A DNA stretch of 64,000 bases from positions 2,604,001 through 2,668,000 of the forward strand of contig NC_067294.1 in the NCBI RefSeq assembly GCF_020740795.1, written 5' to 3'. Under the pieces are notes generated by a model. That model was not told where the DNA came from, made no database searches, and saw nothing but the letters and a program-made list of their open reading frames with translations. Below, piece by piece: positions 22,101-34,420 of this stretch. How positions within the stretch are numbered: position 1 is the stretch's first letter; every line of letters begins with the position of its first letter. Origin of the DNA: Apus apus. Lineage: Eukaryota; Chordata; Aves; Apodiformes; Apodidae. Position numbers and translations under genes: made by a program.

Positions 22101-25100
22101 GGGAGAGAGGAGGGCTGGGGGTGGCGAGGCGGTGCAGGGGAAGGTGCTCCTGGAGTTGAGGGTGAGGCAGCTCGCTGAGCTCAGGGGTTCTGTGTTTTGG
22201 GAGGGTGCTGTGAATGCAGCCTGAGCAAGCACCCGAAATCTCAGAATGTTTCAAGGCACCAGGAGAACCGTTTCTCACCCAGCTCTAAGGTGTCGCACGC
22301 GTGATGGTTCACAACTCTGCCTTGACTCTCCATAATCTGGTGAAGTCCAGCTTTTCCCAGATTGGAATATATAGGATTTGCCGGTTAGAAATCTGCAAGA
22401 AACTTCCGAAGAATATTAACAAGTTGAGGAACTGTTTTTCTAAATGAAATATAAAATCATAAAACTATATCCTTTTTTAAATTGAACAATGACTTTAAAT
22501 CAAATTAAGGTACATCTTTAGTAAGAACATCATCCTTTTAGGTGGTTACAAACATTAGAGGTCAGACATGGTCAAACATGTTAACACTTTGATCAGATTA
22601 AAATATTTTTCTTGCTACAGTTGTATAATTGAGTTTAGACCTGAGGGGGTTTTCTGAACATTGTTATATCTTGTACCATGTGGTGGTTTAATGGTAGAAG
22701 GAGCACCTACAAGTTCCTTTAAGTTCCTTTTGTAAACAGGTTTATAAAATAGGGGAATGAGTCGTGCTGTCCCATCTGTAGGGCACAAGATTTCCCCCCT
22801 CCAGTCTGTGGGAAAGATCCCAGGAGAGCTCTTCACACCTTTTGTGCACCTCTGTTGGATGTAGTGAGTGTGTGAGGTGTGTGAAGGCAGAATTAAAATG
22901 TTTTACGTAAAAGGCTGAGACACTGGACTTCCTGTGAGAAACAAAGGTCCGAGAGCCTCCATTTCCTTGGAAAACAGACACTACCTGATTTTCTCTGTGA
23001 TTAAGTTGTCTAACCAGAGGTCACGCAGAAGCAGAAGGGTGGTGGTACCTCCCAAGTTCTGCACATCCAAAGTCCCCAAGTGAGACAACAGGCCTTGAAA
23101 ATGATGCTGATGTTCAAAGCCTGGTCCCTTGGTCGGCCTGGCTCCTCCAGCTTGGTTCCTGTTCAGAGGATTTGAAACATCCCCTTGGGCACAACAAGAT
23201 GAAAGTGCAGTTACTGCTGGCCTGGGGCCACAAGTCCCAAATGTCTGACATGAGGTCAGATGCAGAGCTGAAAGGCTCTGGCCCTTCTCTGGGCAGCAGC
23301 TGAGGCAGCAGCAGCTGAGCCCTGGGATGTGACTCCTCCTGAAAGCCCCTTCCAAGGCTGCTCCATCCCTTTGAAGGAGGAGGCTGTTGCCCCCGCAGCA
23401 GTTGGCGGAAGGAAATCTGCAGCTCAGCTGCTTCTGTGGAGAAATCTTTCTGTCCTAGCTTGTGCTGTCAGGGCAATAGTTTAGTATTGCTTTTCCGTGT
23501 GTCAAGTTCTGATCCTGTTGAAACCAGCGGCAGAACTGCCCGGAGCTGCAGTGTGATGGGGATTTGGTACTGTAGGAGGGCTGCTCCATCCCTCTCCAGA
23601 TGTTGTGCAGGGAGGGAGGGCAGCTGCAAGCCAGCAGTAGCTCCCCATGTTCCCAGCGGTGCCGGCTGCTGTTGCAGAGCAACATCACCGGCAGCATCCC
23701 AGCCAGGTTCCCTGGCAGCTACAGAACCTCACCAGGACATTTCTCTGTCCCTGTAGATTGCTGTATTCCCAGCAGAAAGTGGAAGGTGGCTGCTGATGAG
23801 TGTCCTGACAGACAGACAGATGAGTAATTTGTTCCCTCCTGACCAGAGCAAATCCACTTCTTCCAGCTCTTCTCCCTAGCTTGAAATAGGGTAATGGTGA
23901 AAATAATTTTTTATATTAAGGCATAATGTTGGATAGGTGGATGTACCAAGGCACAGGGCTTCCAAGGTCATTTATTGCATGTCTGATTCAGCCTTGGTTC
24001 CCCCCAAGGAAAATTCTTGTGTTAATTTCTGAGTTCATATCACACCCTCAATTTTGAAGCAGAACTTCCCTTTGAAATAAATTAGAGAGTTCTGCTTAAG
24101 AAGCAGTGACATGATACAGCACTGCCTGTGTGTGGTCTAATATAACCTTATTTTTAAAATTGTTTGGAATGAAAAACAGAAAAATAAAAATGTCACAGGG
24201 AAGCAAAAGCAAGTTTTACGTAAATTGGTGCATGTGAATAACCATGCACGTGATGATTCAGATGGTTCAACAATATCTGCTTTCCCTCTGGGATTCCTTC
24301 ACAGGCTGCCCTGGAACTGGCTCCCCAGGCACAGGATGCTTGGTTGGTGGGGAGTTGCTATGAGGTTATGGACAGGGAAGGCACCATTCCTGCAAGCTTC
24401 CAACTGTTGCTGTTTGTAAAATGTTACTAGCTGAACCGGCTGAGAATTTGGAGAGAAAAGCAAAAAAAAAAACCTAACATCAACCCAAGCTCCCAAAGCT
24501 CATCCATGTTAATGATTAATATGTTTGAAATTTTAACTGTGAAGAACAAAGTGATTTGGGGGTTAGTGGCACACGACGTGTCCAAGATGAAAGAACATTG
24601 CTCAGTCTGGGATCCAAAGCTTTAACTGAGAGAAGGGGTGGGGGGGGATGGCCAGGAACTCTGAATCGCGCTTGTGCCGCTTGCTGGCAGGACACAGATC
24701 ATCTTGCAGCTTCCAGTCCCTTCCTGCAATCATGCTGCAAGCCCCGCTAAATTCCTGCTTGTGGGTGGAAACTCTGACGGTTGGGTGTGCTGGCGTCGGC
24801 AGTTCCGGGGTACCTGTTCGAGTAACCATGTGTGTGTTCTTGAGACTAAACAGACATTGCTGAGTTTGTAGGGGTGATTGTTGACTTTGTCTCGTAGATC
24901 ATCTGTGAAGGGCCAGATCCTACTCACAGGCTGAATCCTTCTCTATCCTTTGTATCTCAACTAAGATCTGGAGGTGAAACAGGTTTCAGAATATGGGTGG
25001 TGTGAGTTGCACACCTAAGATTGCAGTCTGGTCCAGACTGTGTGTGTCTGTATGTGCATGACATGATGATGGTTGTTGGTAGAGCAAAGTAAAGTGATGA

Positions 25101-28100
25101 GGAATACCAACAGTTTTGATGAAAAGTCTATGCTTGCCATTAATTTCATACCTGTTATTTCTCCACCCATTGGCCATGAGTGATTCTCAAGACCAATTTA
25201 GTCTTAATTTTGTACAGGTTGGCCTTTGAGCCCCCTCACTAATTCACCATAGAGAAGGTGAGGGAAGGACCTGTGTATCTGTCAGCATCATGTGTGTTCA
25301 TGGGGAGGCTGAGCTGGACAGGGCAGGTTTGGGTGCACAATAGCCAAGCACATGCTGCTACTCAGTTACTAAAATCTCCTGTACTGTGTGAGTGACAGAT
25401 TCCTCAAAAAATCCTCAAGATTGGTTTTCTTCCATCTGTTGCATTTATTTGGAGAGGGTCCTGTTGGAGAGAGCATTGCCACTGCAGGAGCTTCTCTCCA
25501 TCCCATCCCTCCAAGGCTTTGGGCTGTCCACAGCCATCATGTAATGCTTTTTTTGTTTGCTGCTCAGTTCCTTGGTTTCTCAAGCCTTTGCTGCTCCAGC
25601 TCATAGCTCTTGGTGCCAGGAGATGGCTTACGTCAGCAGCTCTCCCCACCTGATGTATACCTGCTCTTACCTCATCATTTACCAGTGGTGGGTGGTAGGG
25701 GAGTATGTACCAGCTACTTCCTGAACTCTTTGCAGAGCCACTGTGGCAGGGAAAACTTTTCAGCCTCGCCAAACCCTAGGTTGATGCCAAGCTGAAACAT
25801 GTGAGTTCACCCCATATGTGCTATTCTCCCAAATCCCTCTTTAAAAAAATAGGATATAACAAGATACTTGCTCATTAGTCTCTGTGTCAGGAGGATGAAA
25901 CAAAGGTTCGGGTGACTCAGAAGGTTGGTAACAGGATACAGAGCTGTTCGTTTCCCAGTTTCCAGTTTTAATCCAGCTGAATCAGTGAAGACTGGATGCC
26001 TGCTCTGTCTGCTGGCTTGTCCAGCAGTCTGTCCAGGAGGGCACGGCTCCTTCCAGCCCCAGGCAGGGCGAGTGTTTCATGGCATGAATGATGGGATGGC
26101 CAGGGAACCTGCAAAGTCTGTACCAAGCTCCTCTGCAGCCTTCCACCAGCTTTGTTTCTTAAAGGAAATTATTTCAACATCACACACCTCTAAGTCTTGA
26201 TTTCAGCAGGGTCTTTTTCTTGATTTTCTCCCAGTGATCTTGGACGAATAGCTCTCACCTTCACCTCTTTGTGGAGGTACTGTGGTCCTTTCCCTGATTT
26301 TTGCCTTTGGGTCTTTATAACCATTCCCAAAATTATGATGGTCTATTCCAGCACCACTGACTCTGTAAGGTGGTTTCACAGACATCTGGTCAAGACTGAG
26401 GATGGGGAGAGTTAGGAAAACCTGGCAGAGCTGGTGGTACTCAACCAGAGCAGCCCAGTGGCTGGAGGCGCTGGGCAAGAGGTCACCAAAGTGGCTTTAA
26501 ACCGCCACTCCTCTCCCATCTGCTGCTCCTGTGCTAAACACAGCTTAGCTGCAACAAAAAGAATCTGGTTCATTGTGTTTCACGGGGTCCCAAAATTAGT
26601 ATTTTGTTAAAGAAAACAATGAACTCAACAATGCTGTGGTAAGTTTTCTAAACCAAAGTAAAGCTGGATACTAGAATCTAGAGCGCTTTTCCCCTCTGGT
26701 TATAACAACTTTACATTTGATTAAATGATAGGCAAAAAACCGTCTCAACAGTATCTCCTTTGTTCCATTGAGAATCTGGAACTATAATACACAAAGTACA
26801 TGTCTGCCTTGAAGAGCTACACAGTAATCATGGACTGACCAAAAGAAGACTTTTTTTTTTTTTTTTACTTTTTTAAGTGATTCAACTTGTGTGCTATATG
26901 TTGACTTTGTTTTCTGCTGCGGTTTGCTCTGAGGAATAGCACACACGAGTGTAAACAGAGGTTCTCCTCTGATGGGACTTAACACAAAAGCAAAATGTGA
27001 AAGCCCAAGATCATAAAGTATGCTTGACTCAGCACGAGGGGAATGCAATTATAAACACACTTGTGTAAGACGTGCTGGGGAGAGACTCTTCCCAGCAAAA
27101 TGCTCAGAGAGGATCAGAAATGTGGAATTTTTATTCTAGTGCTGAGGAGATGGTACTGCTGAGATTGCTTTCATGTTTAGGAAATAAACCATCGTAAGAT
27201 CTACCACATGAAAATGTGTTGTTCACAGCATGGAGATGCTGATGAGTTGGTTCTCGTTATGTGCCGCTGCCGTGGAATTACTGGCACGAGAGCGGAGATA
27301 GCGAGGAGGAGTTGTCTTCTTCTACAAACCTCGCTTTGTATGACTTTGGCCTCAAAGAAGAAAGGCCGATTCTAGTGGGGCAGACAATGCACAGCCCCAG
27401 ACACCATACCCAAGGCTGAAACTTGCCTTTGAGCTTTGGCTTCCTGCTGTAACTGGCCAAGTGTGGCATTGCCAGCTCTGAAATCTGACCATCCTAAGGG
27501 ACAAGTCAGAAGTCCAGGTGATGTCTTGTGGGATTCCATCAGCCTGTGGTGTGTATTCCTTTGGGACAGCAGTGCTGTCACATAGGATAAATTAAAATAT
27601 GCATGTGATCCCTAAATCCAAAACAGAAGCAATAATATAAAAGCAGAAAATTTTTTTTTAAAGCCCCTCTCAAATCTTTTTGTTTAACTTTCTCTGATAC
27701 AAAGCAATTTCTCCAGGACTGTGCACCATATGAAACACATTATAAATGCTCTTGTAAAATCCACATCATTATACCACATGAAAGGCTGGGTCCTAAAAAT
27801 AGCCATTCAGAGAGGATGCAGGCTAGTAGCAATTTCGGTGATCATGAAATAGCTGTGTTGACATCTCTATGCATGCACACCCACAGAAAGCTTTAACTTT
27901 TGAATATTCTTAGCAACATTTGTGCTTTATGGAATTTTCCATGTTCTGGTCCCATGAATAGTCTCCTAACCCAGGGTGTTCCTTTCTAATCTTACCCCTG
28001 TGTTTCTAACCCTGGTTTTATTGAGAAAATGGGTATATATTTTTTTTTTTTTAATTTTACATGAAACTTTCCTTGCTATCAGTTTGTCAGCAGCTGGCAG

Positions 28101-30179
28101 CATCAGTTGTTATTTCCCTGTCTCAAATCAATGGAAGTATTTTCTTTTTTCCCTCGATAGACACACAAATCCCTGATTTTTTGGAGGTATAACTGTCAAA
28201 ACATCGACTTGGAGCATTAGACAGTAGCACGACAAGCTGCCACGTCTACACAGCCTTCATATCTGCTGTAGTATTCAAAAGCAAGTAAATGAAATCTGCA
28301 CTAATTATACAGCAATGTATCCACAACAAAATTTTTCTTCCTCATCCCAGCAATAAGAACTTGGCTTTTGTTTTGAACTATGAAAGGTGCAGCCTTCTGG
28401 CTTTGGTGTGTTCACAGCAAAGCCCTGGCTGGGATAAACTGCCATAGCTCTGGGATAGACAACAGAGTCCTGCCAACTGATATCACCCGAGATCTTTTTG
28501 AAGAGCTCATCAGATTTTATTTTATTGCTGTTGTGTTTTGGTTTTAGCTTGTTTTTTGTTTGAAATCATTACTATAGGGATAGTTTTCTGGAAAAAAAAA
28601 ACAAACCCATGTTTGAATCTTTGGGGCTCATCTCTTGTTTGCATTTTTCTTTTCTAAGTAGAGATGGGGATGTGGAGACATACACCCTCAAACTCGAGCA
28701 TGTCTGAAGATTGTGGTTTAACCTGTCCAGCGTTTTAAGTGTGTGGCCCTTTTAAAGCCAGTTGGAAACATATTTCCTCAAAATAAGTCTGCTTTTGGAA
28801 CTGGAGCAAAATCTTTGGAGATATATCGCAAATGAAATAATAGAGTGTTGAAGAAAATGACACTGCTTCTTAAATAGCTGGCCCGAAAATCATTAAGACT
28901 GAAGTTTCATTCAAATCAGATGTAGCTGTGGTTGTACTGGGGCAGGGCACAAACTCTCCAAGCAGTTCAACCCAGAGTGATTCACTCGAGGCTTAGAGTC
29001 ATTCCCTGCATTACTTTAACTTAAGGGCAGCTCTCAGCTCTTGTCCAGCTCCAGGGGTCCTTTTCCCATGGAAACAAGCTCTTGAGTTTTTAGCTCAATC
29101 AGTTGAATTCTCGCAGGCTCATAGCAACTTTGAAGAATCAAGTGCTGTAAAATGACATCACAGAAATGTGTTTGCTGTTGCTAATTTAGCTCCCTAGTGG
29201 TGCTGGGCAGGGGAATGTGGGAACACCTTGGCAAGGCAGTAGTTTTATCTAAACCTCATAGGGTAAATGCATTAATTTCTAAATGCAATTCACAGTCATT
29301 CAAGGATATATTCCAACAAAGTGCTAAGAAATGTGTATTCATGTTGGCATAAATACTCTGTGTAATGCAACAGGTAATGATGTTTAGAAAAAGCCAGAAA
29401 GTTTTTTAACACTTCTGTCTTGAAGTTAACATCATGGCTAAGCCCTTTTGTGTTTCCCATGATTAATTTGATGGCTGAAAGAGGGCTATATCTGGTATTG
29501 TAAGTTTTCTATTGTTCTGATGAACTCTGCTCTTCCTACTAGGAACAGAATTCAAGTAGAATCACTAAAAGTGTGTTGGAAGCTTCTGACAGCACCTGAA
29601 CACAAGAGCTGTTGTAGAGAAATTTTTTTTCACTCAGGAGGACAGAAAATAACCTGGTTTTGCCAGTTGCTTGGTTATTGGCATGTACTGGAAATAGCAC
29701 ATAACTACATGCATATACTTAAACTTTGCGAAATACAGTGTTTTTAAATTATAATGTACTATTTGTACTGATCTAGTACATGGATCTGCATCTAATGCAT
29801 ACTGAGAGATCAGACAGGCTGCAGTAAATCCCTGATAAGCGCCTGTATCCAAAAGCATCACTCTTCATCCCAATTTTTCTTGTAAAACTCAGCACCATGG
29901 TGAATGCCTGCCTGTCGGGGGGTGCCTTGCTGTTCACCGTGGGTGGGAGCTGCCTCCCTCCTGCCTGCACCCAGGGAGGTCGTTTGATACCAAGCCGAGC
30001 GATCCCCTTACCAGAGAGCACCAGGTGCTGTGCCAGACACATGCAAATAGCCAAATCAACAGACATCAGTAACACCAGTTGTTTGTGTGCTAACACAGGA
30101 TGTTCTCAAAATCAGGTAAGAAGTGAGGCATGTTACCAAGTTTTATAGCAGAGGAACCGGATAGTCTTGTAACTGCCGA

Positions 30180-30330
30180 GCAGGGCTGTGGCGGAGGAAG
30201 CGTGGTTTTATCCCAGCTTCTGCTCCCAGTCCCCCAGGAGCCTGGTTTTTTTGTGACTCGGTTTCCCCCAGGATCATTTTGAAGCTTTATCATTTCACGT
30301 GTAAGCAATGTTTGGAGAGCACTGCAGGGA
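30180..30330 (+). mobile_element. Possible MIR/CORE-type SINE fragment
   Basis: Weak but ordered landmarks of the amniote MIR-like SINE are present: ATCCCAGCTTCTGCTCCC, then GTGACTCGGTTTCCCCCAGG, then GTAAGCAATGTTTGGAGAGC. The middle is diverged and shortened. Chance similarity is possible. Confidence 0.4.
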
Positions 30331-31241
30331 AAAACCACGTTGATATTGGAAAAAAAAAAAAACAAAACATAAAATCCAAGACAGGCCACTATGAGAGGGG
30401 ATGTTTCAAAAATTATCAGAGAAGGACTGGCCAAAAAAAGTAAAATGTGCAGCTTATTAGACCATTTACTTCAAGATATTAAACAAATTGCAATTTCATA
30501 ATCTTTTAGCAAGTTGCAGGTAGCCCTAAAACCACAGCTTCTTCCAGGCAGTTGGCATCTTTGCTTGCTTAAAAAACAAATCCCTTTTTCAGCCTAAATG
30601 GTAATTTCATAGAGTGGTGTTAGTTGAATGGGAATGATGGGTGGGTGGTCCAACACCCTGTCTCAAATACACAGGCCGTACAAGTCCATGCTATTAAACC
30701 AAGAACAAAATGTCATTTCTTAGTTTCTGCTTGTACTAAGCTGATGAGAACAACCTCCAGGATTGCACGGCATAGTTTTTGGACACATGTACCAAACCCC
30801 TGGATGCATAATTCAAATTCCATGTCATGAAGAATGAGTCTATTTATCTTGGAACCTTTTTTACTTAAACAGTAATCTCTAGGAAATAATTTGTTAACAG
30901 TAGTTAGCTGCCAGTTTGTCAGTTAATGGCTTGAGGCAAAGTCAGAAACCAGTGAATTCTTTTCCAGGGAGATGCTGCTGTCACATGTGGTGCAGAAGGG
31001 TTTATAACATGAAGTATTAGAAGAGGTGGTCAGATGTGTTCAGTCCAACTTTTAGAAACATGAGGAAATGAGGCATTACAAGGTAGATGGCTATTTGCTA
31101 GTGTGTTCATTTGTAAAATACTAAAGCCATCAGTTGTACCCATATCGACTTCTAAATCTCAGTTTTCCTTACTGGAGGCTTCAGGTGTGATCCCATGGAG
31201 GCCAAAACCACATGTGTTCGTGGTGGCTGAGGTTCTACCTT

Positions 31242-31318
31242 GCACCCCAGGCATCTCCACATCCTGGGCATCCCAGACACCTCTGCATCCCAGACATCTC
31301 TGCACCCAGGCACAGGGG
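31242..31318 (+). repeat. Short minisatellite, 17-bp period
   Basis: Two almost identical units of GCATCCCAGACACCTCT (31268-31284 and 31285-31301, one difference) are flanked by diverged copies on both sides. This is a small local tandem expansion in intron 3. Confidence 0.7.
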
Positions 31319-32368
31319 CAGCCCCCCAACTCAGCCAGGTGCTGCCAGGTGTCTGCCAGGGCAGCAGAGTTCTCCAGCTCAGACATTACCATTTCTCTCT
31401 AAGTCTAGCAGCAAGTTTCAGTTAGGTAATGAGAGTTATCTGATTTCTCTTTAATCTGAGCAGTATCACTACAGCGCGATAACCTCGACTTCGCTGTTCA
31501 TCTCACTCTCGGTGCTGCAGGGAGAGAAGTGGCAAAGATGGGTGAAAATTCACTGGAAAAAGGAGCTGAGACAAAGTCTTCCCAGTCTACACCAAATCCC
31601 TCCTTCTTGCAGCAGGAGGGGGTGAGAAATAACTGCCCCGAGTAGAAAATCTCCCATGAAGCCACAAAATCCAGCTGAAGTAAATACCACTTCCCTGCAG
31701 CATTATCTCCCACTCTGTGCTGTCTGCCCACAGAGGATGGTAGGGTGCAGGAACTGGCAGGGGATTAATGGCAGCCTGGTTCATAAAAAATTCTGCTGCC
31801 AGAAGGACGTGGGACCCAGACAGAAGTAAAGAGGGGCTGGTTCTCTCTGCAGATGCCCCCAAGTGCTATTTGTCTGAGAGCAGATTTTCCCACAGATCTT
31901 TGGCCTTCATATTATTTGAAGAACCCCCTCTGCAGCTGCAATCCTTCCCTCCCCCGAGGGAAAAACAGGGTGGTAACTTTGTGAACTGAATGGTGTGGAG
32001 GTTTAGGAGTACTGCCATGGGAGGGGAAGATTTGGCTCATTAGTGTGGAACATTGTGTTGCCAGGAACAGAGTTTTGGGGCAGAACTAATAACATGGAAG
32101 CAGATGCAGTCAGCTTTTATTAAACTGGTTTGTAGATGACTTTAAATAGGCAACAGTTGTATTTGGGGCTTTCCTTGGAAAAGGCAGACTGGCAGACCCC
32201 AGCAACAAGGCCTGTCTTAGATGCTGGCTAACCAGTATAGAGAAGCCAGCTGAACCTCTGGATGTAAGGAAAAAAATTCTCCGAAATGTATTTAAAAAAA
32301 AAAAGACTTTGTGGTTTTGTTATATTCTTTAAACTCTTCGAGTCCACACTGGGAGCAAGGAACAGCTG

Positions 32369-32485
32369 TGGAGTCATAGAGTTTATAGTCTGAAGGATCC
32401 AACATTATATCATCTCCTCTTTATCACCATGTGTCATCTTTTCTACTCCAGAATTTCACTCAGTTACCCCAATAGCTGGATGTAC
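32369..32485 (-). mobile_element. Old CR1 LINE 3'-end fragment
   Basis: The plus-strand text GAGTCATAGAGTTTATAGTC, followed by an ATTATATCATCTCCTC-like stretch and AGAATTTCACTCAGTTACCC, matches the reversed 3' end of old amniote CR1 families. These typically read CATAGAnTTTAAGGCCAGAA, then CATTATATCATCTAGTC, then TTTCACCCAGTTA. It is only a remnant of about 115 bp with no coding part. Confidence 0.55.
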
Positions 32486-34179
32486 AATTAACTGCTTGAC
32501 AGGGTATTACAGGTAGGGATGGATAAGTTAATCTCCAAGCCAAGTTTTCAAGCACTTCTCTCTTGAACCAGCCCTTCCATAGCACTAATTAACTCCATAA
32601 CGCTTATCGGTGATGGTCGGGTGCCATTTCCTGACACATGGCATTCCACGGCCACCAGTAACGATGGGTTGAACTCATGCTGTAATTGCCTTATCCAAGT
32701 ACACAGGTTAGAATGACCATCAGTCAACTACAAATTGCCTTCTCAGAATTGAGCAAAGCCATCAATACGTCCAAGAAGTCACCACAAAAAACATCCATCC
32801 CTCCGCCATTCTCAGTGATAGCTATTGCTTTGTGGCCATACAATGTCCTTTTGGTCCTTCACCATCACCATGCAGCCTAGACTATCCATCTGGCTTTCAT
32901 GCAAATCTCTGTAGAGGTGCCCTTTGGATTTCTGACTTCTCCATAGATATCCTTTAGCTGTCACCTGCTTATGTCCTGATTCCAGCCACCGTTTCCTAGA
33001 CAAAAGGCACCATCCAGAAATCCCCTCTCTGTCCTCTGCATCCGATAGTATCCTGAATACGCACCAGGTCTTCCTTGATGTGCTCCTCACAGCCTTGTCA
33101 TCCTGGGCTGGCTGAATAAGGGACAATGAATTCCATTTGAATGCTGTTCTCCATCCTACCTTTGTTGTGCAATACTTTTTTCTCAGGCAGTTTCTAATCT
33201 AGAGATTTTCTGGGATCTGTGCATGACATGAAGGGAAGTCTCCTCATCACCTCGGGTTCTGTCTTTCAGTACCAAGTGTTTAAGACATAATTCTAGGCGT
33301 CCAGGGCTTGCTTTCTCTTTGTGTCTCCTTTACTGTTGCTTTCATTTACTAACATGTTGAACTTCAAAGTCTGTTCTTTCTCCTTCCTAATTTTTATGGA
33401 AAAAATGGTCTGAACCCCATTTGCATTTCCTCCCTGAGGATACTGGCAATCCTTAATCCTATATATTAAAGAATCTCAGTTTTCCCAGCAGCCTTTTATT
33501 CTGGAACTACTCTTCCACTCAGTTTTCTCCTTGAAATTCTCTCCTGCGGTTCAAAATTGCTCTTCACGGTGCTCCTGACCGCTATCACTTTTTGTTCTGA
33601 GCTATTTGCAGGGGCATTTGATCACTTTTAAATCCGTTTCCCTTCCCATCCTGTCCTTTGCAGGTAGTTTGTAAAGGTTTCGTGCTCGTGGCAGTACGTG
33701 TACATCTGCCCTTGGTGGTTGCAGCACAACAGCATGGGGCCGTGCGCTCTGCAGCCTCCAGGGACCTGCTGGAATAACTATGTTTAGTGCCTGGAGATCG
33801 CAGGACGAAAGCAAACAGGGTGAAGAACTGGGTGCTCATTTATTCGTGGTGATTGTCCTTTCACACCGAGGGGTCCATATTCCAGCTGAGGACAAGGTGA
33901 TGGCTCCCAGTGACTGCTGGTGTCCTGCTCAAGCCATCCCTCCCTGGCTGCGATGCAAGATGGCACTGGGGGACCTTGTCTGCCTGCCCCTTGTCCCTCT
34001 CCCTGCTTCCACGCAGGGGCCATGGCATTCCCAACGTGTTCCCCTGCTCGCAGGAGCTGTGGGAAGGAGGTGCAGTGCTGGCTGGGCTGGCCATGTGGAT
34101 CCAGGGATTTAGATCACACAAACCCAGTATTCTCTCCTACAAGCCATTCTCAGCTATGTACTCGGGTAATTAGCATGTG

Positions 34180-34420
34180 CATAAACACTTTGTAATCTTG
34201 TGATCATGGCTTGCAGATTAGCTCTTTTGCCAGCTTTGCGATTTCTTTGCCAGTTTTAGTTTTAATTGCAAATCCATTACTGCCAGCTCCCTTGCATATT
34301 GTAGCAATAGGCAAATTAAAACACTTGGACACAGTTGGGCGGGTTTCAGTTAAGAAATTAATTGTTACTGCCAACCAGTGCTTTTTAATGTGAGGGTGGC
34401 ATTTGAGCTTGTTTTTGAGG
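34180..34420. promoter_or_regulatory. Conserved-looking non-coding block in intron 3
   Basis: This is AT-rich, non-repetitive sequence with clustered motif cores (AATTGCAAATCC, an octamer-like element; TTAATTGTT; CAAATTAAAAC). It is proposed as an enhancer candidate on texture only; conservation was not measured. Confidence 0.3.

Larger units (their letters stand above)
19149..32300. other. First part of intron 3, no exon recognised apart from a weak SINE trace
   Basis: This is moderately AT-rich intronic DNA with patches of higher GC at 21540-21660, 21880-22240, 23300-23800 and 24620-24820. Short overlapping frames in these patches have no known homologue. A small cluster of CpGs lies at 27250-27335. 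A T-run is at 26851-26866. The 31160-31400 region contains a short minisatellite. Confidence 0.55.

Noticed and set aside
32812..33126. 104-residue minus-strand frame in a purine-rich (minus) stretch
   Set aside because: It could be a decayed element, but no reverse-transcriptase or other motif is visible, so it is not called.
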